DNA of 32,291 nt from Solirubrobacteraceae bacterium (lineage in GTDB: Bacteria; Actinomycetota; Thermoleophilia; Solirubrobacterales; Solirubrobacteraceae), in contig JAUJPF010000034.1 in assembly GCA_030447275.1 (NCBI GenBank), forward strand, positions 1 through 32,291, read 5' to 3'. Below, in pieces: positions 16,763-23,813 of the stretch. The notes beneath the pieces are model-generated. The model was not told the origin of the DNA, ran no database searches, and saw only the letters and a program-made list of their open reading frames with translations. The position numbers and the translations under genes are program-made. How positions within the stretch are numbered: the stretch's first letter is position 1; each line of letters opens with the position of its first letter.

Positions 16763-18936
16763 CGGTCGCCACCGCCGCGCCCGCGGTCGACCACACGGTC
16801 GTCCACCGCGTTCACGGGCGCCTGCGCTGCCGTGCCCCGCGCTTGAGGACCGACGAGGCCTACGCCGCGCGGCTGGCGGCGGTCGCGCAGCGCGACGAGC
16901 GCGTGGCGGACCTGCGCGTCAACCGCCGGGCGGCGTCGGTCACCGTGCGGTGGGCGGCGCCCGCTCCGCCGCAGGTGCACGCCGACGTGCACCTCGCGGA
17001 GCTGTTTCGCGACGCCGAGCTGGCGTCGGCCGAGTCGGTGGCCGCGCCGCTCCCGCGCGTCGGCGACCGGTTCACGCGCCTTGCCGTGCCCGGCGCGCTC
17101 GCCGGCGTCGCGGGGCTCGGCCGGCTGCTCGGGTTCACGTTGCCCGGGCCGGTAGGGGCGATGGCCGTCCTCGCCGCGTCGTGGCCGATCGCACGCCGCG
17201 CGTTCCACAGCGTCGCGGTCGAGCGGCGGCTCAACCTCGACGTGCTCGACATGACCGCGATCGTGCTCACGACGCTGCGCGGTTCGCTGCTTGCGCCGCT
17301 GTCGGTCATCGGCCTCGTCGAGGTCGGCGAGGCGATCCGCGAGCGCACGGCGCGCGCATCGCGCCGCGAGCTGCTCGACCTCCTGGACGCCATCGCCGAG
17401 ACCGTGTGGGTCGAGCGCGAGGGCGCGCGCGTGCAGGTGGCCTTCGACGAGGTTCGCCGCGGCGACGTGGTCGTCGTCTACCCCGGGGATCGGATCCCGG
17501 TCGACGGGCGCGTGCTGGAAGGGCGGGCGCTCATCGACGAGCACCAGCTCACCGGGGAGCCGATGCCCGTGCTGCACGAGGAGGGTGAGGTCGTCTACGC
17601 CTCGACGCTGATGCGCGACGGGCATCTGCACATCGCCGTCGAGCTGGTCGGTGGAGAGACGCGCGCCGGCCGGATCGTGCAGCTCATGCGCGACGCACCC
17701 GTGCACGACACGCGCATCGAGAACTACGCCGGCAGGCTCGCCGACCGGATCGTGCTGCCGTCGTTCCTGCTCGCCGGGGCCGTGCTGCTGGCGACGCGCA
17801 ACCCGACGCGAGCGGCCTCCATCCTCATCACGGACTTCGCGACGGGCATCCGCGTCTCCGTCCCGACGGCGGTCCTCGCCGCGATGACCAAGGCCGCGCA
17901 GGCCGCGGTCGTGATCCGCAGCGGCCGAGCGCTCGAGCAGCTCGCCGGTGTCGACGCGGTCGTGTTCGACAAGACCGGCACGATCACCGAGGGCTATCCG
18001 GCCGTGGTCGGCGTCGAGAGCGTCACGAGCGATCTCTCCCGCGACGAGGTCCTCGCTCTGGCGGCGACCGCCGACCAGCGTCTCAGCCATCCCGTGGCGG
18101 AGGCCGTCGTGCGCTACGCGGCCGCGGCCGGCGTCGTGCCGGGGCGCCGCGGTCGCTGGGCCTACGACATCGGCCTCGGTGTCCGCGCCGAGATCGGCGG
18201 GCGCGACGTGCTCGTCGGCAGCGACCGGCTGCTCGACCGCGAAGGGGTCGACCTGTCACCGACGCCGCGGCTGATGGACGCCAGCTCGCGCGTCTACGTC
18301 GCCGTGGACGGCCGCCTCGGCGGGGTGATCGCGTATGAGGATCCGATCAGGAGCGAAGCGGGCCGCGTGGTCGCCTCGCTGCGCGACGAGCACGGTATGG
18401 ACATCCATCTGCTGACGGGCGACAAGACGGAGACCGCGCACGCGGTCGGGCGACGACTGGGCATCGACGCGGCGAACGTGCACGGTGAGCTGTTCCCCGA
18501 GGACAAGGCGGCGGTCCTGCGCACGCTGCGCGCCGACGGCCGGCGCGTCGCGTTCGTCGGCGACGGCATCAACGACCTTCCCGCGCTCGCGTACGCGGAC
18601 GTCTCGATCTCGTTCGGCGGCGCCACCGCGGTGGCGCGCGAGACCGCCGACGTCGTGCTCATCGAGAACAGCCTCGACGCGCTGCCGACCGCGGTCGCTG
18701 CGGCGCGCCAGGCGATGCGGCTGGTCCGCCAGAACATCGGCATCGTCGGCGGCGTGAACCTCGCGGCGCTGACGGTGGCGACCGCCGCCGGGCTGTCGCC
18801 GACCACGGCCGCGGTCGTGCACAACGGCTCGACGGTCGTCGCAGCGGTCAACGGACTGCGGCCATTGCTCGGAGCGGACCGTCGCAGGCGACGGATGCCC
18901 GAGCCCCACCGAGAGGAGACAGCGGATGGACGGTAA
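16759..18936 (+). CDS. P1B-like metal-transporting P-type ATPase lacking the CPC/SPC motif
   Basis: The 725-residue protein has a degenerate HMA-like N-terminal domain (residues 10-65, no CxxC) and membrane helices. The actuator TGEP is at 265-268, the phosphorylation site DKTGT at 404-408, the nucleotide-domain His-Pro of P1B pumps at 444-445, and the hinge GDGIND at 601-606. This is the P1B order. In the membrane helix before DKTGT, where P1B pumps carry CPC, SPC or a variant, the sequence reads TDFATG (358-363) followed by IRVSVPTA. No cysteine is present there, so the metal is unlikely to be a soft thiophile coordinated by that motif. The GTG start overlaps the preceding stop. Flanking small proteins and DtxR-type regulators suggest manganese, iron or zinc. 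The substrate is inference. Confidence 0.88.
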   Translation: MTVATAAPAVDHTVVHRVHGRLRCRAPRLRTDEAYAARLAAVAQRDERVADLRVNRRAASVTVRWAAPAPPQVHADVHLAELFRDAELASAESVAAPLPRVGDRFTRLAVPGALAGVAGLGRLLGFTLPGPVGAMAVLAASWPIARRAFHSVAVERRLNLDVLDMTAIVLTTLRGSLLAPLSVIGLVEVGEAIRERTARASRRELLDLLDAIAETVWVEREGARVQVAFDEVRRGDVVVVYPGDRIPVDGRVLEGRALIDEHQLTGEPMPVLHEEGEVVYASTLMRDGHLHIAVELVGGETRAGRIVQLMRDAPVHDTRIENYAGRLADRIVLPSFLLAGAVLLATRNPTRAASILITDFATGIRVSVPTAVLAAMTKAAQAAVVIRSGRALEQLAGVDAVVFDKTGTITEGYPAVVGVESVTSDLSRDEVLALAATADQRLSHPVAEAVVRYAAAAGVVPGRRGRWAYDIGLGVRAEIGGRDVLVGSDRLLDREGVDLSPTPRLMDASSRVYVAVDGRLGGVIAYEDPIRSEAGRVVASLRDEHGMDIHLLTGDKTETAHAVGRRLGIDAANVHGELFPEDKAAVLRTLRADGRRVAFVGDGINDLPALAYADVSISFGGATAVARETADVVLIENSLDALPTAVAAARQAMRLVRQNIGIVGGVNLAALTVATAAGLSPTTAAVVHNGSTVVAAVNGLRPLLGADRRRRRMPEPHREETADGR

Positions 18937-19180
18937 GCCGAAGAGGGGGTCGGAGATGTGGAAGGGCGCTAGGCGCGGCGCCGGCTGGACGCTCGGCGCC
19001 GGAGCCGTCGTCTCGGTCGCCGCGCTGCTGCGCGACGGCCCGCGCGAGACGATCAAGTCGGCGATGAAGGCAGGGATGCGCGGCCGCGAGGTGGCCGCCG
19101 AGCTGTCAGAGCAGGCGCAGGACCTCTACGCCGAGGCCCAGGCCGAGCGGTCTCCGGAGCCGGGCTCGAACGACGACTGA
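18926..19180 (+). CDS. Small membrane-associated protein, second of the related pair (DUF5132/PacL-like architecture)
   Basis: The 84-residue protein overlaps the end of the ATPase gene by 11 bases and has a strong GAGAGGAG site. It has a basic N-terminus and a short hydrophobic stretch (AGWTLGAGAVVSVAALL, about residues 19-35). An amphipathic helix follows, ending in ELSEQAQDLYAEAQAER, with an acidic SNDD tail. The closing helix matches that of the small protein on the other side of the ATPase (ELYAEAKAEQ), so the two look like diverged copies. It probably assists or scaffolds the pump in the membrane. Its last 55 bases overlap the convergent DtxR-type gene. Confidence 0.6.
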   Translation: MDGKPKRGSEMWKGARRGAGWTLGAGAVVSVAALLRDGPRETIKSAMKAGMRGREVAAELSEQAQDLYAEAQAERSPEPGSNDD

Positions 19181-19674
19181 GCAGCGAGCCGAGGAGGATC
19201 AGGCGCGTTGGGGGCGGGCTCTCCCAGGCGTGCCGCGATGAGCGCTTCGAACTCCGAGGAGATGTGGTGCTCGAGCCGATCCGCCTCGCTGTGGACGTGC
19301 TCGATCGCCATTCCGAGCGCGTCGACGAGGAAGGCCTCGAGCAGCCGCCGCCGGCGCGTCACGTGCGATGCCAGCTGCGCACCGCGCGGGGTCAGCGTGA
19401 CGCCGCGGTACGGCGCGTAGACGACCAGCTCGAGCCGCGCGAGCTTCTTGAACATGCCGGACACGGAGGCCGGCGTCACCGCGAGGAAGTCCGCGACCTC
19501 CGTCGTCGACGCGATGCGCCGCGGCCCGCGCGCCGTGCAAGAGATCGCCCTGACGTAGTCCTCGACCGCCTCCGAGCCGGCCGTCGGGCCATTCCTTGCG
19601 GGCGGGGGCTGGCCCGCGGGCGACGAGAGACGCTGAGAGCGCGCCTGGGGCGCAGGGTGAGCCACCGCTCGCAC
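19126..19674 (-). CDS. Short DtxR/MntR-family metal-dependent repressor
   Basis: The 182-residue protein has a Pro/Ala-rich N-terminal extension. A DtxR-type winged HTH follows (AVEDYVRAISCTA, then STTEVADFLAVTPASVSGMFKKLARLELVVY). The dimerisation/metal domain contains RRRLLEAFLVDALGMAIEHVHSEADRLEHHIS, where the His and Glu metal ligands of the family sit. The C-terminal FeoA/SH3 domain seen in the 22079 paralogue is missing, as in MntR-type members. Start GTG 19674 has no clear ribosome binding site; GTG 19665 is equally possible. It converges on the ATPase run with a 55-base overlap and is divergent from the multicopper oxidase. It is the best candidate regulator of both. Confidence 0.82.
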   Translation of the reverse strand: MRAVAHPAPQARSQRLSSPAGQPPPARNGPTAGSEAVEDYVRAISCTARGPRRIASTTEVADFLAVTPASVSGMFKKLARLELVVYAPYRGVTLTPRGAQLASHVTRRRRLLEAFLVDALGMAIEHVHSEADRLEHHISSEFEALIAARLGEPAPNAPDPPRLAAQSSFEPGSGDRSAWASA

Positions 19675-19711
19675 GTTACGCGAGCACGATGCCTTGTCAA
19701 GACAGGCCTAC

Positions 19712-19732
19712 ATGCCAACTTAGTTATGCCAA
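19712..19732. promoter_or_regulatory. AT-richer intergenic segment with direct repeats; candidate DtxR-type operator
   Basis: The heptamer ATGCCAA occurs at 19712-19718 and 19726-19732. The short palindrome AACTTAGTT (19717-19725) lies between and overlaps the first copy. The segment is in the gap between the divergent DtxR-type gene and the multicopper oxidase gene and is clearly less GC-rich than its surroundings. It does not match the classic IdeR box, so assignment to the adjacent repressor is inference. Confidence 0.4.
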
Positions 19733-19830
19733 AAGAAGATGTTTGCAGTTCGTATGGCGCGCGCTAGGGTCGCTTGCGCCGAACGGACCGTCCTCGGCGA
19801 CCCGATTCCCAGCCCTCGAGGAACAGCGAC

Positions 19831-20856
19831 TTGAAGATCGACCGCAGACAGCTGATTGGAGGCGGCGCGCTGGCCGCCGCCGCGGCGCGTTCGCCGCCCT
19901 CGACCCGCGCGGCGGCCGCACCGCGGCCGCAGGCGCCGACGGACATACCGGCCACGGCCACGGAGGCGGGGCGCAGGGTCCCACCATGCGCAAGGGCCAG
20001 ACCGTCGACCACCGCGCGAACGGCTTCAACCCGACGGACATCCTCCGCGACTTCGACTACGGCACGACGCGGCGGCTTGCGAGCGGCCGGACGCTGCGCG
20101 AGTGGGAGATCGTCGCCGCCGACAAGGAGATCGAGGTCGCCCCGGGGATCAAGTTCCCGGCCTGGACGTTCAACGGCCGCGTGCCCGGACCGTCGCTGCG
20201 CGCGCGAGGGCGAGCTGCTGCGCGTCCGCTTCGCCAACGGATCCGAGCATCCCCACACGATGCACTTCCATGGGATCCACCCGTCCGCGATGGACGGCGT
20301 CCCGGAGATCGGCGACGGCCTCATCCAGCCGGGGCAGAGCACGGTCTACGAGTTCGAGGCCGAGCCGTTCGGCATGCACCTCTACCACTGCCACACCGCG
20401 CCGCTGGCCGAGCACATCGCGCGGGGCATGTACGGGGCGTTCATCGTCGATCCCCGGCGGGGCCGGGACGACGCCGACGAGCTGCTGATGATGATGAACG
20501 GCTTCAACACGAACCTCGACGCCGAGGGCAACCAGGTCTACGCGGTCAACTCGATCGCCTTCCACCACGTCAACGAGCCCGTGCGCGTCAAGCAGGGCGA
20601 GCTGGTCCGCATCTACCTGGCCAACATCCTCGAGTACGACGCGATCAACTCGTTCCACCTGCACGGCAACTTCTTCGAGTTCTTCCCGACGGGGACGCGC
20701 CTTGAGCCGGCCGACTTCACCGACACGGTCGGGATGGTCCAGGGCCAGCGCGGGATCCTCGAGACACGCTTCAAGCACAAGGGGAAGTTCATGTTCCACG
20801 CCCACAAGAGCGAGTTCGCCGACCTCGGGTGGATGGGCTTCTTCGAGGTCGTCTGA
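19831..20856 (+). pseudogene. Exported two-domain multicopper oxidase, broken by two frame changes
   Basis: Translation is set to begin at TTG 19831, seven bases after GAGGAA, with a Tat-like signal (KIDRRQLIGGGALAAAAA). The family sequence then moves to another frame between about 19870 and 19930 (HTGHGHGGG, then FNPTDILRDFDYG). It returns to the first frame in the CGCGCG run near 20196-20206 (GELLRVRFANG onward). Copper motifs are intact: TMHFHGIH, YHCHTAPLAEHIARGM, NSFHLHGN and FMFHAHKS. The type 1 Cys-His-Met cluster is in the first domain only, which fits two-domain multicopper oxidases. It likely oxidises a metal ion (Mn or Fe) or copper outside the membrane. It overlaps the ZIP gene (TGATG). 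Confidence 0.8.
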
Positions 20857-22079
20857 TGGAGGCCGGCGCGCAGTCCCAACCGCAGCTCGACGTTCCCGGC
20901 ACCACCCGCGGCCGGCCGCCCGCGTGGGTGCTCGGCGCCATCCCGCTCGCGCTCATCGTCGCCGCGCTCGCGGCGCTGCTGACCGTCGGCGGCGACACGC
21001 TCGGCGAGCGGCTCGGGCCGCCGGTCGAGGAGATCGCCGTCGAGCGCACCGTGCTCCGCGCCGGTGAGATCGAGCTGGCGGTCCGCAACACCGGCCCTGA
21101 CGCTGTGACGGTCGCGCAGGTGTTCGTCAACGACCAGTACGTCGACTACAGGACCAGCGCCAACGAGGTCGGAGCGCGGGGCACCGAGACGTTCACGCTC
21201 AACTACCCGTGGCAGCCGGACTCGCCGTACCTCGTCACGCTGGTGAGCGAGACCGGCGCCACCACCGAGCACGAGATCCCGGTCGCGGTCCTCACCCCGG
21301 AGCCCGACGGGGGCTTCTACGGGCTGATGGCGCTGCTGGGCCTCTACGTGGGCGTCATCCCCGTCGCGCTCGGAATGCTGTTCCTGCCGTTCCTGGGCCG
21401 CGTGCGCGAGCACTGGATCCGCTTCTTCATGGCGCTCACGATCGGACTGCTGGGCTTCCTGGCCGTCGACGCGTACCTCGAAGGGACCGAGATCGCCGAG
21501 TCCGGGACCGGCGCCTTCGGCGGCGCCGCGCTGCTGTTCATCGGCGCCGGCGCGGCGTACCTCGGGCTCGTCGCGCTCGACCGGTGGCTGCGCTCGCGCG
21601 GCGAGCGGGCGCGCGAGACCGGGGCGAGCGCGTTCACGCTCTCGCTGCTCGTCGCGATCGGGATCGGCCTGCACAACCTCGGGGAAGGTCTCGCCATCGG
21701 CTCGGCCTACGCCGTCGGGGAGCTGGCCCTCGGTGCGTTCCTGGTCTTCGGGTTCGCGCTGCACAACACGACCGAGGGCCTCGCCATCGTCGCCCCGCTC
21801 AGCTCCCACCGCCGGCCGTCGATCGCGCGGCTGGCGCTGCTCGGGCTGATCGCGCGCGCGGCGGCGATCCTCGAGGCGGTCATCGGGGCGTCGGCCTTCA
21901 ACCCGGAGCTCGCGGCGCTCTTGATCGGCGTCGGGATCGGCGCCATCGTCCAGGTCATCGTGCAGCTCGTCCCCGCGATCCGCGACCGCGCCGGGCGCGC
22001 CCTGTACCCGGCGAGCGTCGGCGGCATCCTCGCCGGAGTCGCGGTCCTCTACGTGACCGGTCTTCTGTTGACGGCCTGA
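20856..22079 (+). CDS. ZIP-family metal transporter with an added N-terminal exported domain
   Basis: The 407-residue protein has a first membrane helix (about residues 24-45). A roughly 100-residue beta-rich domain follows (EEIAVERTVLRAGEIELAVR to EIPVAVLTPEP), then eight ZIP helices. Metal-site motifs HNLGEG (273-278) and HNTTEG (303-308) mark the ZIP core. ZIP proteins move Zn, Fe or Mn into the cytoplasm. The extra domain resembles a cupredoxin-like or Ig-like sheet without visible copper ligands. Its ATG overlaps the multicopper oxidase stop, and its stop overlaps the DtxR start, so the three genes form one translationally coupled unit, plausibly oxidase-assisted metal uptake under metal control. 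Confidence 0.88.
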   Translation: MEAGAQSQPQLDVPGTTRGRPPAWVLGAIPLALIVAALAALLTVGGDTLGERLGPPVEEIAVERTVLRAGEIELAVRNTGPDAVTVAQVFVNDQYVDYRTSANEVGARGTETFTLNYPWQPDSPYLVTLVSETGATTEHEIPVAVLTPEPDGGFYGLMALLGLYVGVIPVALGMLFLPFLGRVREHWIRFFMALTIGLLGFLAVDAYLEGTEIAESGTGAFGGAALLFIGAGAAYLGLVALDRWLRSRGERARETGASAFTLSLLVAIGIGLHNLGEGLAIGSAYAVGELALGAFLVFGFALHNTTEGLAIVAPLSSHRRPSIARLALLGLIARAAAILEAVIGASAFNPELAALLIGVGIGAIVQVIVQLVPAIRDRAGRALYPASVGGILAGVAVLYVTGLLLTA

Positions 22080-22762
22080 TGGCGGCGGTCCAGCAGCCCC
22101 GTCTCTCGGCGGCGATCGAGGACTACGCCAAGGCCATCTACGCGCTGGCGCGCCGCGGCGACGCGACGGTCACCACCACCGCTCTCGCCGAGCGCCTCGG
22201 CGTCTCCGCCGCGTCGGTGTCCGGGATGGTCAAGAAGCTCGCCGAGCTGGGGCTGGCCCGTCATGAGCCCTACCACGGGGTGCAGCTCACGGCCGAGGGC
22301 GAGCGGGTCGCGCTGTCGGTCATGCGCCACCACCGTCTGCTCGAGCTGTACCTCGCCGAGCACCTCGGCGTGCCGTGGGATCGCGTGCACGAGGAGGCCG
22401 AGGCGCTCGAGCACGTGATCTCGGAGGACCTCGAAGCGCGCATCGCAGCCAAGCTCGGTCATCCGTCGCACGACCCCCACGGGGACCCGATCCCCGACGC
22501 CGACCTCGTCATCGACGAGGGAGACACGCGCAGCCTCGCCGAGATGGAGGTCGGCGACCGCGGCCGGTTCGTGCGCGTCTCGGACTCCGACCCCGAGATG
22601 CTCCGGTACCTCGACGGACGCGCGATCGCCCTCGGCGACGAGCTCGAGGTCGTCGAGCGTCAGCCGTTCGACGGGCCGCTGACCGTCCGCTTCGGGTCAG
22701 ACGAGCACGTCCTCGGCGGCGGGCTGGCGCGGGCGATGCGCGTCGCCGACAGCCGGTGTTGA
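22079..22762 (+). CDS. DtxR-family metal-dependent repressor, full length
   Basis: The 227-residue protein has a winged HTH (SAAIEDYAKAIYALARRGD, then VTTTALAERLGVSAASVSGMVKKLAELGL). The metal/dimer domain follows (RHHRLLELYLAEHLGVPWDRVHEEAEALEHVIS), then a C-terminal FeoA/SH3-like domain (about 150-222: LAEMEVGDRGRFVRVSDSDPE and on). It is cotranscribed with the ZIP transporter through a TGATG overlap, so it probably represses this operon when Fe or Mn is plentiful. The final four or five codons and the stop lie inside the 22750-22876 repeat, so the original C-terminus may have been changed by the event that placed the repeat there. Confidence 0.9.
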   Translation: MAAVQQPRLSAAIEDYAKAIYALARRGDATVTTTALAERLGVSAASVSGMVKKLAELGLARHEPYHGVQLTAEGERVALSVMRHHRLLELYLAEHLGVPWDRVHEEAEALEHVISEDLEARIAAKLGHPSHDPHGDPIPDADLVIDEGDTRSLAEMEVGDRGRFVRVSDSDPEMLRYLDGRAIALGDELEVVERQPFDGPLTVRFGSDEHVLGGGLARAMRVADSRC

Positions 22763-22876
22763 ACCCGCAGCTCGAGCACGTGTAGCACGAGCCCGTGCGC
22801 TGCATCATCCCGCCAGCCGCACTGCTGGCGCGCCGGGCCGCGGTCGAGGCCCACGAGGCGGGCCGGGACCACCGCC
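22750..22876 (+). repeat. Direct repeat A: decayed copy of the 3' end of nrdJ
   Basis: About 127 bases match 26489-26611, the 3' end of nrdJ, in the same orientation. The first ~65 bases (22750 onward) are identical. The rest differs at about four positions and carries a 4-base insertion near 22816, so the NrdJ reading frame is broken. The minus strand encodes the cysteine-rich NrdJ tail (MMQRTGSCYTCSSCGFNTGC). It ends at the edge of the DtxR gene on one side and touches the stop of the 22879 gene on the other. Confidence 0.85.
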
Positions 22877-22878
22877 GC

Positions 22879-23397
22879 TCAGGTCGGCTCGGCGGCGCGG
22901 GTCCGCTGCTGCTCGCGCCAGCCGTGGCGGGTGCGGCCCGCCGGCTTGAAGACCGAGAGGATCGCGGCGGCGAGCAGCAGCAGGAGCGCGGCGCCCGCGT
23001 GCAGCACTGGAGACGAGCTGCGGATCGCACCGAGCTCGGCAGCCGACCCCGCCGTGTCGGCCAGCGCGCCGAGCGTCTGCATGTAGAGAACCAGCACGGC
23101 ACTGGCCACCAGGTTGATCACGAGCTTCGTGACCACCCAGTAGTGCTGGAGGAGGCCCCACTTGCCGGCCAGAGAGATCGTCAGTCCCGAGAGCAGCGAG
23201 GCGAAGCTGAGCGGCACGAGGGCGTACCAGCCCATGACCTCCAGCGCCGGGTAGACCGCGCGCACGGTCTGCGCGTCCTGGCTGGCCATGCCTGCGACCG
23301 CCAGCACCAGCGTCGCCGCGACCGCGCCCAGCCAGCCGACCGACGCGACCACGTGCGTCGTCAGCGCGAGCTTGCGTTCGCGCGGCGAGAGGCGCAC
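22879..23397 (-). CDS. Four-helix membrane protein (CopD/DUF2269-like)
   Basis: The 172-residue protein has four hydrophobic helices. The first (LTTHVVASVGWLGAVAATLVLAVAG, about residues 9-35) carries the His and Trp-Leu-Gly pattern seen in DUF2269 and CopD-type proteins. The others are near 48-75, 80-105 and 130-155. A basic tail follows. GTG 23397 is two bases after the upstream stop, so it is coupled to the His/Pro-rich gene. A role in copper or haem-linked membrane processes is suggested by fold and context only. Confidence 0.65.
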   Translation of the reverse strand: MRLSPRERKLALTTHVVASVGWLGAVAATLVLAVAGMASQDAQTVRAVYPALEVMGWYALVPLSFASLLSGLTISLAGKWGLLQHYWVVTKLVINLVASAVLVLYMQTLGALADTAGSAAELGAIRSSSPVLHAGAALLLLLAAAILSVFKPAGRTRHGWREQQRTRAAEPT

Positions 23398-23399
23398 GG

Positions 23400-23711
23400 C
23401 TACGGCTCGCCGTGGTCCAGGCCGGGAGGCGGCGTGTGTCCCTCGGCTCCGGCGGGCGGCGTCTGGCCCCCGGAGGGCGTTGCGCCGTTCTCGCCGTTCT
23501 GCGAGGCGGGCGTCTGCTCGCCGCCGCCGTGCATGCCCGGGCCGTGCTCGACGCCGGCCAGCTTGCCGATCATCAGCACCACCACGAGCACGAGCACCAC
23601 GGCGATCGCGGCCTTGACCCAGCGCGGCATGCCCGGATGCGACTCGCCCTGTCCCGCGGCGACGCTGCCGGCTTCGAAAGGGGCGGGTGGCGGATCGGTC
23701 ATCGGGCGCAT
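23400..23711 (-). CDS. Single-pass membrane protein with His/Gly/Pro-rich exported tail
   Basis: The 103-residue protein has a short acidic and Pro-rich N-terminus and one membrane helix (WVKAAIAVVLVLVVVLMIGKLAG, about residues 31-53). An outward tail follows with EHGPGMHGGGEQTP and GLDHGEP, which could bind copper or another metal. I do not recognise a family. ATG 23711 has AGGA five bases upstream; ATG 23702 is an alternative. It is divergent from a TetR-type regulator with palindromes in the gap, so it and the next gene are probably that regulator's targets. Confidence 0.65.
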   Translation of the reverse strand: MRPMTDPPPAPFEAGSVAAGQGESHPGMPRWVKAAIAVVLVLVVVLMIGKLAGVEHGPGMHGGGEQTPASQNGENGATPSGGQTPPAGAEGHTPPPGLDHGEP

Positions 23712-23766
23712 CCTGTCCTAGGGTCGTCGGACTGCATCGCGCTTTACGATACACGATGTCTCGCTA

Positions 23767-23786
23767 CAGACGTTTCGTCTGCGAAA
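23767..23786. promoter_or_regulatory. Overlapping inverted repeats: candidate TetR operator
   Basis: CAGACG-TTT-CGTCTG (23767-23781) is a perfect 6-bp-arm inverted repeat. TTTCG-TCTG-CGAAA (23773-23786) overlaps it. Both lie between the divergent starts at 23711 and 23814. A TATACT box at 23798-23803 lies about ten bases before GTG 23814, so the repeats cover the -35 region and would repress a near-leaderless regulator message. Confidence 0.6.
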
Positions 23787-23813
23787 TCGACGGCGCGTAT
23801 ACTCGGACCGCAG

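Noticed and set aside
22509..23102. A zinc-ribbon protein encoded at 22509-23102 on the minus strand
   Set aside because: Only the part inside repeat A resembles a real protein (the NrdJ tail). The flanks are shadows of the DtxR and membrane protein genes, and the NrdJ frame is broken by a 4-base insertion.
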